Below, one piece after another: positions 17,178 to 25,919 of a DNA stretch of 64,000 nucleotides; the stretch's first letter is position 1, and every line of letters starts with the position of its first letter. Source of the DNA: Aestuariibaculum suncheonense (lineage in GTDB: Bacteria; Bacteroidota; Bacteroidia; Flavobacteriales; Flavobacteriaceae); assembly GCF_014596935.1 (NCBI RefSeq), contig NZ_JACVXC010000001.1, positions 926,783-990,782 on the forward strand, given 5' to 3'. The translations under genes and the position numbers were made by a program. The notes under the pieces are model-generated. The model searched no databases. It was not told the origin of the DNA and saw only the letters and a program-made list of their open reading frames with translations.

Positions 17178-18950
17178 CTATTGAGGGCGATAAATCTTTT
17201 CGATGAGATCTTTATATATTTCTTTAATCACCTTGCGCCTAAGCTTCATGGTAGGGGTTAGATGTCCGGCATCGATAGACCAGATATCTGGGGTAATTTC
17301 AAACTTTTTAATTTGTTCCCAATTTCCGAAATTGGCATTGGCAACATCTATTTCATCTTGGATACGTTCTAATAATTGAGGATTGGTAATCATCTCTTTA
17401 TTAGTCTTAAAGATAAGGTTGTGGCGTTTTCCCCATTCTTTAACAAAATCGTAATTTAACTGAATCAGGGCAGCAGGCATTTTTTCACCTTCACCAATGA
17501 CCATAATCTGTTCGATGAATCGGGATTGCTTAAATTGGTTTTCTAACAGAGCGGGGGCGACGTATTTTCCTCCAGAGGTTTTGAACATTTCTTTTTTACG
17601 GTCGGTAATTTTTAAGAAACCTTCATCGTCAATTTCACCTATGTCTCCGGTATGAAAATAGCCGTTGGTCATTACGTCTGCCGTGCGTTCAGGATCTTTG
17701 TAATAGCCTAACATAACATTGGGGCCTTTTACTAATATTTCTCCATCTTCAGCAATTTTTACTTCTACATGATCTATTAGTTTTCCAACGGTTCCAATTC
17801 TAAACCCACCGTTGCGCATGTCGTTTACTGAAATTACTGGAGAGGTTTCTGTAAGTCCGTAACCTTCCATAATTGGTAAGTTAGCAGCTGCGAAAATACG
17901 CGTTAATCGGCTTTGTAAAGCTGCGCTTCCTGAAACCATTATTTTTAGATTACCACCCAAACCTTCTTGCCATTTTTTAAAAATGAGTTTTCTAGCTAAT
18001 TTCAGTTGAAATTCGTACCACCATCCATTTTGTCTATAAGGTTCGTATCTTAGTCCTAGGTTTACTGCCCAAAAAAATAACGCCTTCTTTATTCCTGAAA
18101 GTTCCGCTCCTTTGGCTATGATTTTATCGTATACTTTTTCATATAATCTAGGGACAGCAGTCATTACATGAGGTTTAACTTCTTTTAAATTATCGCTCAT
18201 TTTTTCGATTGACTCTGCAAAATAGATTTCTACACCACAATATATATATAGGTATAATATCATTCGCTCGAATACATGACATACAGGTAAGAAGCTTAAG
18301 CCCCTTGATTTTCCGTTTTCAAAAGGAACTCGTTTTTCACTGTCGAGAACATTGGATACTAAATTGTTGTGAGATAACATCACACCCTTAGGTCTTCCGG
18401 TAGTCCCGGATGTGTATATTAATGTAGCGAGGTCGTTTGGTTTGACATTATTTTTCCTGTCTTCAACTTCATTTTGATTACTGTTATCTTTTCCTAATTT
18501 TAAAACATCAGACCAATGATTAGAGCCTTCAATATTGTCAAAAGTGTAAATGCCTTTAAGTTGTGTTTTGTCTTTAATAGCATTAAGCTTTTCAAGAACT
18601 TCAATATCGGAAACAAAGCAGTAAATAGATTCAGAGTGATTTATAATATATTCGTAATCTTCTGAAGCAATAGTTGGATAGATTGGAACGTTTTGAGCAC
18701 CGGTTTGTAGGATACCAATATCAAGTACATTCCATTCTGTTCTGTTGGTAGATGAAATAACAGCAAGCTTATCATTTGGTTTTATACCTAATCGAAGCAA
18801 TCCTCGACTTATAGCATTAGCCTGATCAATAAATTCCCGTGTAGAAATGGAAGTCCATACACCATTATACTTGGTGGTAAAGGCTTTTTCTAAATTATAA
18901 GTTTTTAGCTGATGATAAGGAAAGTCGAATATTCTGGTAATTTCTTCCAT
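17178..18950 (-). CDS. Long-chain fatty acid-CoA ligase (AMP-forming)
   Basis: This 590-residue adenylate-forming enzyme activates fatty acids to acyl-CoA at the inner face of the membrane. The ATP-binding motif IYTSGTTGRPKGVM (about 177-190), GYGLTETSP (A5 region), YFHTGDIGEIDDEGFLKITDR (hinge region) and KTSGGKYVAP mark an acyl-CoA synthetase of the long-chain (FAA1/ACSL-like) branch. It lies upstream of the marR-fad operon on the same strand but is separated by 209 bp with its own regulatory DNA, so it is probably a separate unit. A near-palindrome covers its probable start site at 18964-18979. Confidence 0.9.
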   Translation of the reverse strand: MEEITRIFDFPYHQLKTYNLEKAFTTKYNGVWTSISTREFIDQANAISRGLLRLGIKPNDKLAVISSTNRTEWNVLDIGILQTGAQNVPIYPTIASEDYEYIINHSESIYCFVSDIEVLEKLNAIKDKTQLKGIYTFDNIEGSNHWSDVLKLGKDNSNQNEVEDRKNNVKPNDLATLIYTSGTTGRPKGVMLSHNNLVSNVLDSEKRVPFENGKSRGLSFLPVCHVFERMILYLYIYCGVEIYFAESIEKMSDNLKEVKPHVMTAVPRLYEKVYDKIIAKGAELSGIKKALFFWAVNLGLRYEPYRQNGWWYEFQLKLARKLIFKKWQEGLGGNLKIMVSGSAALQSRLTRIFAAANLPIMEGYGLTETSPVISVNDMRNGGFRIGTVGKLIDHVEVKIAEDGEILVKGPNVMLGYYKDPERTADVMTNGYFHTGDIGEIDDEGFLKITDRKKEMFKTSGGKYVAPALLENQFKQSRFIEQIMVIGEGEKMPAALIQLNYDFVKEWGKRHNLIFKTNKEMITNPQLLERIQDEIDVANANFGNWEQIKKFEITPDIWSIDAGHLTPTMKLRRKVIKEIYKDLIEKIYRPQ

Positions 18951-18963
18951 TATTTAGTGTTAG

Positions 18964-18979
18964 TTTGCGGTACTGCAAA
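18964..18979 (-). promoter_or_regulatory. Near-palindrome at the putative fadD start site
   Basis: TTTGCGGTACTGCAAA is symmetrical at 7 of 8 base pairs around GTAC. On the minus strand it overlaps the end of a -7-like TTATTTTG and the expected transcription start, 14-29 bp before the ligase ATG. It is unlike the marR operator, so if it is functional it would bind a different protein. It is short enough to be coincidence. Confidence 0.3.
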
Positions 18980-19179
18980 ATAAAGAATTAAAAGTGATTT
19001 TCAAATTTCAATTAATTTAGTTTTCCGTAGCAAAATTCATGCCCGTTTTAAGTTTTTATGAATTAGACTATTAATAGTGAATTTTAAGCAATTATCCTAT
19101 GATTTAAGTCATTAAAAGCAATGCCTAATTGAAGTAATTTTATGTCACACAAAAGTGTTTAACCAAAAGTGATAGAACT

Positions 19180-21915
19180 ATGGAATTACTTGAAGCAGAA
19201 AAAACTAGAGTTTACCGGTTTGGTAACAAAGTTGCGGACGGAAACAGTAAAATGAAGAATCTTTTAGGAGGAAAAGGCGCCAATTTAGCCGAAATGAGTG
19301 CTATAGGCATACCTGTACCACCTGGTTTTACAATAACCACAGAGGTTTGTACGGAGTATAATTTATTAGGTGAAGCCGCTGTTATAGATATGATTCGGGA
19401 TGAAGTTGAAGAATCTATAGCTAATATTGAAGCATTTATGGGAAGTCGGTTTGGCGATAAGGATAATCCGTTGTTAGTTTCTGTGAGGTCAGGAGCCAGA
19501 GTATCCATGCCCGGTATGATGGATACCGTTTTAAATTTAGGATTGAATGATGAAGTGGTAGTTGGCTTAGCTAAAAAAACAAATAATGAGCAGTTTGCCT
19601 GGGATTCTTACCGTAGGTTCATTCAAATGTACGGCGGAGTGGTTCTGGGTATGAAGCCTGCTTCCAAAGATGATATTGACCCTTTTGAGGAAATCATGGA
19701 AAATCTTAAAGGGAAACGAGGCATTCAATTGGATACTGAATTTACGGTTCAGGATTTAAAAGATTTGGTTTACGATTTTAAAGATGCCGTTAAAAAGCAA
19801 ACCGGTCATAGCTTTCCAACGAATCCATGGGAGCAACTTTGGGGTGCTATTATAGCAGTGTTCAATAGCTGGAATGGCTATCGTGCTGTGTATTATAGAA
19901 ATATGCATGGTTACCCCGCCGATTGGGGAACCGCTGTAAATGTTCAGGCTATGGTATATGGTAATATGGGTGAAAACTCAGGAACAGGTGTGTGTTTTAC
20001 CCGTGACGCTGGAACTGGAGAAAATGTGTTCAATGGCGAATATTTAATTAACGCTCAAGGTGAAGACGTGGTTGCAGGGGTAAGAACCCCTCAACAGATC
20101 ACTCTTTTGGGCTCTAAACGTTGGGCAGAACTGGCTCAAATATCAGAAGACGACAGAAAAGAAAACTATCCGTCTTTAGAGGAACTGATGCCGGATATTT
20201 TTAAGGAACTTGACGGATATCAAAAAATACTTGAGGCCCATTACCGAGATATGCAGGATATGGAATTCACCATTCAGGAAGGTAAACTGTGGATTCTCCA
20301 AACTAGAAATGGAAAACGTACTGGTGCCGGAATGGTAAAAATAGCAATGGACTTATTAGAAGAAGGTTTAATAGATGAACAAGAAGCTCTATTAAGAATA
20401 GAACCTAATAAGTTGGATGAATTACTGCATCCGGTATTCGATCTCAAAGCTTTAAAACGCGCTCATGTAATCGCACAGGGCTTACCAGCATCACCTGGAG
20501 CTGCAACCGGAAAAATAGTATTTTTCGCCGATGAAGCCTCCAAATACAAAAACAGCATTCTAGTACGTATTGAAACCTCGCCTGAAGATTTGGAAGGCAT
20601 GCATATTGCCAAAGGTATTTTAACCGCTCGAGGCGGAATGACTTCTCATGCTGCTGTTGTGGCACGTGGTATGGGTAAATGCTGTATATCGGGAGCAGGT
20701 GCTTTAAAAATCAATTATAAAGCACGAACGTTAACTGTCGATGGCCATGAATACCACGAAGGCGATTGGATTTCTTTAAACGGATCTACAGGAAATATTA
20801 TTGAAGGTAAAGTGGAAACGGTGGAACCTGAATTAAGTGGCGAATTTGCAGAATTAATGTTGTTGGCTGATAAATATGCCAAAATGAAGGTGCGCACCAA
20901 TGCTGACACCCCAAAAGATGCTAAAATAGCCAGAAACTTTGGCGCAGAAGGTATCGGTTTAACCAGAACCGAGCATATGTTTTTTGAAGTTGACAGAATT
21001 AAAGCCATGCGCGAAATGATTCTTGCCGATACTGTTAAAGGACGTAAGCAGGCATTGCAAGAGTTATTACCTATGCAACGTTCCGATTTTGAAGGTATCT
21101 TTGAAGCTATGGAAGGCCTTCCGGTAACCATCCGATTATTAGACCCTCCATTGCATGAATTTGTACCTCATCAGTTAGCCACTCAAAAAGAGTTGGCCGA
21201 AGAAATGCATATTTCACTTTTGGCGGTTAAAAATAAAGTGGCCGAATTGGAAGAATTCAACCCTATGTTGGGTCATCGTGGCTGCCGTTTAGGAAATACG
21301 TATCCTGAAATCACTGAAATGCAAACTCGTGCCATCATAGAAGCAGCACTTAATTTAAAAGAACGCGGTATTACTTGTAAACCTGAAATCATGGTGCCAT
21401 TAGTTGGTACAGTAGATGAGTTTGTTGCTCAGGAAAGTATTATAAGAAACACAGCAGATACTGTTTTTGAAGAAAGAAAAGATAAAGTGGAGTATTCTGT
21501 AGGAACCATGATAGAAGTGCCTAGAGCTGCTTTATTAGCCGATAAAATTGCCGAACATGCCGATTTCTTCTCGTTCGGTACTAATGATTTAACGCAGATG
21601 ACATTCGGATATTCCAGAGATGATGCCGGTAAGTTCCTTCCCATTTACATTCAAAAAGGCATTTTAAAAGTCGATCCATTTGAAGTGCTGGATCAGGAAG
21701 GTGTTGGCCAATTGGTTCAATTAGGAACTGAACGCGGTAGAAGTATAAAACCTAATTTAAAAGTTGGTATTTGTGGCGAGCATGGTGGAGAACCAAGTTC
21801 TGTAGAATTCTGTTATAACACCGGAATGGATTACGTGAGTTGTTCACCTTTCAGAGTGCCAATTGCCAGATTAGTTTCAGCGCAAGCTGCAATAAAAGCA
21901 GAAAGAAGAGTTTAG
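19180..21915 (+). CDS. ppdK: Pyruvate, phosphate dikinase
   Basis: This 911-residue enzyme interconverts pyruvate, ATP and phosphate with phosphoenolpyruvate, AMP and pyrophosphate. It has an N-terminal ATP-grasp domain (GGKGANLAEMS, about 29-39), a swivelling phosphohistidine domain with H490 in GGMTSHAAVVARGMGKC, and a C-terminal PEP-binding barrel (GTNDLTQMTFGYSRDD; ICGEHGGEP). The length is normal for the family. The neighbouring divergent fatty-acid genes suggest a gluconeogenic role. A terminator follows. Confidence 0.96.
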   Translation: MELLEAEKTRVYRFGNKVADGNSKMKNLLGGKGANLAEMSAIGIPVPPGFTITTEVCTEYNLLGEAAVIDMIRDEVEESIANIEAFMGSRFGDKDNPLLVSVRSGARVSMPGMMDTVLNLGLNDEVVVGLAKKTNNEQFAWDSYRRFIQMYGGVVLGMKPASKDDIDPFEEIMENLKGKRGIQLDTEFTVQDLKDLVYDFKDAVKKQTGHSFPTNPWEQLWGAIIAVFNSWNGYRAVYYRNMHGYPADWGTAVNVQAMVYGNMGENSGTGVCFTRDAGTGENVFNGEYLINAQGEDVVAGVRTPQQITLLGSKRWAELAQISEDDRKENYPSLEELMPDIFKELDGYQKILEAHYRDMQDMEFTIQEGKLWILQTRNGKRTGAGMVKIAMDLLEEGLIDEQEALLRIEPNKLDELLHPVFDLKALKRAHVIAQGLPASPGAATGKIVFFADEASKYKNSILVRIETSPEDLEGMHIAKGILTARGGMTSHAAVVARGMGKCCISGAGALKINYKARTLTVDGHEYHEGDWISLNGSTGNIIEGKVETVEPELSGEFAELMLLADKYAKMKVRTNADTPKDAKIARNFGAEGIGLTRTEHMFFEVDRIKAMREMILADTVKGRKQALQELLPMQRSDFEGIFEAMEGLPVTIRLLDPPLHEFVPHQLATQKELAEEMHISLLAVKNKVAELEEFNPMLGHRGCRLGNTYPEITEMQTRAIIEAALNLKERGITCKPEIMVPLVGTVDEFVAQESIIRNTADTVFEERKDKVEYSVGTMIEVPRAALLADKIAEHADFFSFGTNDLTQMTFGYSRDDAGKFLPIYIQKGILKVDPFEVLDQEGVGQLVQLGTERGRSIKPNLKVGICGEHGGEPSSVEFCYNTGMDYVSCSPFRVPIARLVSAQAAIKAERRV

Positions 21916-21954
21916 TATATTTTTTATACTAGAGTTGATTATGTTTTAAATTAG

Positions 21955-21985
21955 AAAAGGCCAGAAATTTATTTTTGGCCTTTTT
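21955..21985 (+). terminator. Terminator after ppdK, shared with the convergent sulfatase operon
   Basis: AAAAGGCCA (21955-21963) pairs with TGGCCTTTT (21976-21984), with a 12-nt loop and T residues on both sides, so it can work in both directions between convergent units. A separate 7-bp dyad, TAGTATA/TATACTA, lies at 21913-21931. Confidence 0.8.
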
Positions 21986-22007
21986 GTATATAGTATTTTG
22001 GATGAAA

Positions 22008-23570
22008 TTAATTCCAATGTTCTTCAAAAATCTTCTGCATGGTTGGGTGTTTTTCATCGGTATCACCAACGGCTTCACGTTGTTTTATCAATTCAACTTT
22101 CATGTCTTTAATGATGTCTTGATATTCGATGTCGTTATAGGCATTATGATTTTCTTTAGGATCTTTTTCTAAATCATAGAACTCCCAAGCCGGAGGTGTA
22201 CTTTCTTTTGAAGAGCCTGTCATGTCTAACGATTGACCGTAAAATAAAGCCAGTTTGTAACGTTTATTTCTTATGCCGAAATGTCCTGGTCTTTCCTGGT
22301 GATTGGTCCAGTACCGGTAATAGGCCGACCTTCTCCAGTTTTCAGGTGTATGTCCTTTAAGGTTTTCTCTGAAACTTTTGCCTTGAAACGATTCCGGCTG
22401 CTGTACTCCAGCATAATCTGCAAATAATGCAGCGAAATCAATATTCAAAATAATATCGTCTAAACGGCCTCCAGCTTCAATTTCTTTAGGGTAACGAATC
22501 ACGAAAGGCATACGAAGTGACTCTTCATAAATTAAACGCTTGTCGAAAAAGCCATGTTCACCTAAAAAATAACCTTGATCTGCCGTGTAAATGACAATGG
22601 TGTTTTCAGCTAAACCAGAAGACTCTAAATAGTCTAAAATCTTTCCAATATTATCATCTATGGCAGCTCCCGAACGCATAAAGTCTTTTATGAACTTTTG
22701 ATAAGTCGCTTTTCGGGCTGTCATACTATCCATGCCTTTGGTGTAAAATGGTAACCCCGGGTATTGGCACCACCAAGCATCAGGATCGTTAGAGGCCTGC
22801 TCGTAGCGCCAGCTTAAATTTTCAAGTTTTTGCCCCACAATTGAACGTCCTGTAGTTTCCGGTGAAAAGTCATATAATGAAGCTGGTTCAGGGATTTCAA
22901 TATCTTTATATAAATCGTTGTAACGCTCAGGAAAATCGAAAGGTTCGTGTGTGGCCTTAAAATGCGTCATGAGCATGAAAGGTTTGTCTTTATTCCTTTG
23001 ATTTAGCCAATCTAACGATAGCTGTGTTATAACATCGGTAGAAAAGCCTTTGTGAACATTCCAAGCTTCAGCCGGTTTATGGAAATTTTCGGCAGTTCTT
23101 AAAATAGGATCCCAATAACGCCCCTGGTCGTGTAAAATATTGTAATAATCGAATCCAGACGGTTCGTCCTTTAAGTGCCATTTTCCAATAATAGCGGTTT
23201 GGTAACCACTTTTTTGAAGCACTTTAGCAATATTCAAACTGTCGGAATTTAAAGCGTCACTTAAAGTATATACACCATTTTTATGACTGTATTGTCCGGT
23301 AAGAATGGTCGCACGACTCGGTACGCAAATGGAATTGGTACAAAAGGCGTTATTTAAAACCATGCCTTGATCCGCAAGTCTTTCAATGTTTGTATTTTGA
23401 ACATAATCCTTTAAAATGCCACCATAAATACCCCAGGCCTGAGACGTATGGTCATCAGACATAATGAATAAAATGTTTGGCCTTTTGGTCTCAGGTTCTT
23501 TTTTAACAGAATTGCAATTGAACAGGAAACAGGAGCAAACAGTGTATATTATGGATTTAAAAAGGTTCAT
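22008..23570 (-). CDS. Sulfatase (formylglycine-dependent), lipoprotein
   Basis: This 520-residue type I sulfatase has an N-terminal signal with lipobox FLFNC (C19), predicting an envelope lipoprotein. RPNILFIMSDDHT (about 30-42) supplies metal-binding Asp residues, and CVPSR (82-86) is the C-x-P-S-R motif whose cysteine becomes formylglycine. GKWHL gives active-site residues. Overall it resembles enzymes that desulfate glycosaminoglycan-like or algal polysaccharides (N-acetylglucosamine-6-sulfatase-like), but substrate cannot be fixed by eye. A maturation enzyme is needed and is not in this window. It follows the second sulfatase by 11 bp. Confidence 0.88.
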   Translation of the reverse strand: MNLFKSIIYTVCSCFLFNCNSVKKEPETKRPNILFIMSDDHTSQAWGIYGGILKDYVQNTNIERLADQGMVLNNAFCTNSICVPSRATILTGQYSHKNGVYTLSDALNSDSLNIAKVLQKSGYQTAIIGKWHLKDEPSGFDYYNILHDQGRYWDPILRTAENFHKPAEAWNVHKGFSTDVITQLSLDWLNQRNKDKPFMLMTHFKATHEPFDFPERYNDLYKDIEIPEPASLYDFSPETTGRSIVGQKLENLSWRYEQASNDPDAWWCQYPGLPFYTKGMDSMTARKATYQKFIKDFMRSGAAIDDNIGKILDYLESSGLAENTIVIYTADQGYFLGEHGFFDKRLIYEESLRMPFVIRYPKEIEAGGRLDDIILNIDFAALFADYAGVQQPESFQGKSFRENLKGHTPENWRRSAYYRYWTNHQERPGHFGIRNKRYKLALFYGQSLDMTGSSKESTPPAWEFYDLEKDPKENHNAYNDIEYQDIIKDMKVELIKQREAVGDTDEKHPTMQKIFEEHWN

Positions 23571-23581
23571 GTGTTTAGCGA

Positions 23582-25429
23582 TTATTCAACTATGATTTCA
23601 TCAATAAAAAACCAGGCAGGAAAACCGGCTCCCGGATGTCCTTTCGGACAATTGCCAATACCTTCAACTTTAATTTTAATAAATCGGCTAGATTTGTCAA
23701 CGTTTATGGTTAATTTCTCGGTCGTGTTTTCTGTTTTTGTTTTGTTTTCTTCTCTTTTTACGTCTTTAGAAGAGTTAAATTTTACGCCATCATCAGAAAA
23801 ACTAACCTCCATTGCATTTACAGGAAAAATCCAGTTTCCTGAATTGATAAGTGAGTTAACACTAACGCTTTTAATGGTTTTAATTGAATTTAAATCGATA
23901 ATAAATTCTAAATTTTTTCCTTCTTGTCCAATCCACTGTCCAGAAGCGTAATCAGTGTATCCTAATTTGCCGTCTATCAATAAATTTGCATCATTGTATT
24001 TTTGGTGAAGCCCCGTTGAGGCTTTAATAGTTCCGTTTGTAGCAAGGTTGGTAATTCGCTCTACTTTTTTAGGAATATCCTCTTCATGCCCGTGTTCCCA
24101 GGCTAAAAATACCTGAGTTAACTCTTTTACTTTTTCAGGATATTTTGATGCCAAATTAACCATTTCAGAAACATCTTCATCTAGATTAGATAAGAATAAA
24201 GCATCTTCTTCTAAATTTAATTCTCCTTTATTTGAGGTGTCTTTTGGAAAACCTATTAATTTCCAGTTTCCTTTTCGAACTACCCATTGTTTGCCGTATT
24301 TCCAAAACCCCGAATTACGTTCAGTTGCTTTTTTAGGGTTTTCAATCATTTTAGATAAATCGATACCATCAATTTGAGTTTCAATTTTATTTAACTTACA
24401 TAAATTTGCCAAGGTAGGCATCCAATCAATATTCATTAAAAATTGATTGTTAACCACATTTTCAGGTAAGTTGTTTTTCCAGCTAATAATGGTTGGGAGC
24501 CTGATACCGCCTTCAAATAAACTACTTTTTGCACCTCGGTAAGGTCCTGCATTTCCTCCACCACCAAAGGCACGGGTTTCGGTAGAGTAGCCGTTGTCCG
24601 ATTGATAAATGATAATGGTGTTTTCACGTATTCCTAAGTTTTCTAATGTATCCATTAAAAATCCAATGCGTTCATCTATAGTGGAAATGAAAGCGGCATA
24701 GTCTGCACGTGGTTGTTCTACATTTTTATAATAATCCCGCCATTTTTGGGTTGGTTGATACGGGTAATGTGGCATATTGATGGCGTAATACATAAAAAAC
24801 GGTTCGTCTTTATGGTCTTTAACATAATCAATAGCCTTATCGGAAGCTAAATCGGGGAAGTATTGACCGTCATAAAATACTTCTTTTCCGTTTTCGTATA
24901 AATCGTGAATATTAGGACCTTCCCAATAAAAAAAATGCGAATAGTTATCGATGCAGCCTCTTAAATGTCCGAAAGAATAGTCAAACCCTTGCCCATTAGG
25001 GCTCGAAGCTTCGTTCATGCCCAAATGCCATTTCCCGATGTGTCCGGTAGCGTAGCCATTATCTCTAAATAATTCTGCTAAAGTATGCTGTTCGGCTGGA
25101 AGTCCAGAGCTTCCTTCTTCTGCTGAGGTATTTCCGGTAAGCTCAGCATTTTGAGGGTATCTACCGGTTAGTAATGCGGCTCTTGAAGGAGCACAAACAG
25201 GAGCAGCAACATAAGCTTGTGTAAATCGTGTACCTTCTTTAGCTAACTTATCGATGTTAGGCGAATAAATATCATCAGCTCCATAACAGCCTAAATCAAT
25301 AGCACCCTGGTCATCGGTGTAAATAACAATAACATTAGGCTTTTTATGAGATTGAGCAAAAAGGAAACTCCCGCTCAGAAATAAAATGACAGTGAAATAG
25401 TTTTTTAGAATATTTGAAGTAAAATGCAT
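23582..25429 (-). CDS. Sulfatase with C-terminal discoidin-like (F5/8 type C) domain
   Basis: This 615-residue exported sulfatase has a signal peptide (1-25, ending LFAQ). IYTDDQG (36-42) and CAPSR (79-83) carry metal-binding and formylglycine residues; GHIGKWHLG follows at about 135-143. Residues about 470-615 form a beta-rich module with an alternating hydrophobic pattern like a discoidin/F5-8 type C carbohydrate-binding domain, ending in WFFIDEIIVE. First gene of the two-sulfatase unit. No SusC/SusD pair or glycoside hydrolase accompanies it, so it would act on substrates broken down by enzymes encoded elsewhere. Confidence 0.88.
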   Translation of the reverse strand: MHFTSNILKNYFTVILFLSGSFLFAQSHKKPNVIVIYTDDQGAIDLGCYGADDIYSPNIDKLAKEGTRFTQAYVAAPVCAPSRAALLTGRYPQNAELTGNTSAEEGSSGLPAEQHTLAELFRDNGYATGHIGKWHLGMNEASSPNGQGFDYSFGHLRGCIDNYSHFFYWEGPNIHDLYENGKEVFYDGQYFPDLASDKAIDYVKDHKDEPFFMYYAINMPHYPYQPTQKWRDYYKNVEQPRADYAAFISTIDERIGFLMDTLENLGIRENTIIIYQSDNGYSTETRAFGGGGNAGPYRGAKSSLFEGGIRLPTIISWKNNLPENVVNNQFLMNIDWMPTLANLCKLNKIETQIDGIDLSKMIENPKKATERNSGFWKYGKQWVVRKGNWKLIGFPKDTSNKGELNLEEDALFLSNLDEDVSEMVNLASKYPEKVKELTQVFLAWEHGHEEDIPKKVERITNLATNGTIKASTGLHQKYNDANLLIDGKLGYTDYASGQWIGQEGKNLEFIIDLNSIKTIKSVSVNSLINSGNWIFPVNAMEVSFSDDGVKFNSSKDVKREENKTKTENTTEKLTINVDKSSRFIKIKVEGIGNCPKGHPGAGFPAWFFIDEIIVE

Positions 25430-25647
25430 TTTTAAATCACTTAAGTTTTAACAAATTTTCGTAGTAGAATATAATAAACGTCTAAAATTAAAATTTAAAC
25501 TTAGAATTCATATTTTTTTAGACCAATGTTCACCAGAGTACAGTGAATAACTTTTTCTGTTCATACAAATTATTGATTTCATATGTTCTGAAGGGATGTA
25601 AGACCGCTTGAAAATTTATTTTATAAATGAAATATTTTGCGTGTTAA

Positions 25648-25679
25648 TTTTTATCAAAATGGTAGGGTTTTTATCAAAA
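25648..25679. repeat. Direct repeat TTTTTATCAAAA, 20-bp period
   Basis: Two identical 12-mers start at 25648 and 25668, about two helical turns apart, so factors bound to both would sit on the same face of the DNA. They lie about 250 bp upstream of pflB and 220 bp upstream of the sulfatases. TATCA resembles an FNR half-site, but spacing is wrong for one box. A binding site for another regulator is possible. Confidence 0.45.
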
Positions 25680-25829
25680 CTTTACTAAAAAAACTGATAA
25701 ATTAATCGGTTGTTATTCTTTCTATGTTAAAACAATTCAAACTATAAATATTTTATTTTTATGGATGTTTAAATCAAACGTTTTCGTTAAAAATAATCGC
25801 TGTAAAGCTTTGGTAATTATAGGGTTTTA

Positions 25830-25872
25830 TGATAATTGTCAGGTTTTTTACCAAGGCTTGTTTCTAAATTTG
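25830..25872 (+). promoter_or_regulatory. pflB promoter: FNR-type box plus -7 element
   Basis: TGAT-AATT-GTCA (25830-25841) matches the FNR half-site arrangement with one mismatch. TAAATTTG (25865-25872) matches TAnnTTTG exactly. No -33 TTTG is present 19 bp upstream. The box centre (25835.5) is 36.5 bp from the last G of the -7 element, the same distance as at ccoI, placing it near -40 as expected for class II activation. Predicted leader is about 44 nt. Confidence 0.6.
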
Positions 25873-25919
25873 AATAGCTTAAATAAAAATGATTATAAAA
25901 CATTTAACCAAGCATTACA

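Larger units (their letters stand above)
25430..25919. other. 490-bp divergent regulatory region between sulfatases and pflB
   Basis: No gene was found. The very AT-rich region holds two copies of TTTTTATCAAAA (25648-25659 and 25668-25679) exactly 20 bp apart, an inverted TGATAA (25695-25700), an FNR-type box (25830-25841) and the pflB -7 element (25865-25872). The left third, nearest the sulfatases, shows no clear promoter. Confidence 0.6.

Noticed and set aside
20715-21131. Minus-strand frame of 138 codons inside ppdK
   Set aside because: Complete overlap with a conserved enzyme; no signal or motif of its own.
25648-25679. Short CRISPR-like array
   Set aside because: Only two 12-bp copies with an 8-bp gap; no longer repeats or cas genes.
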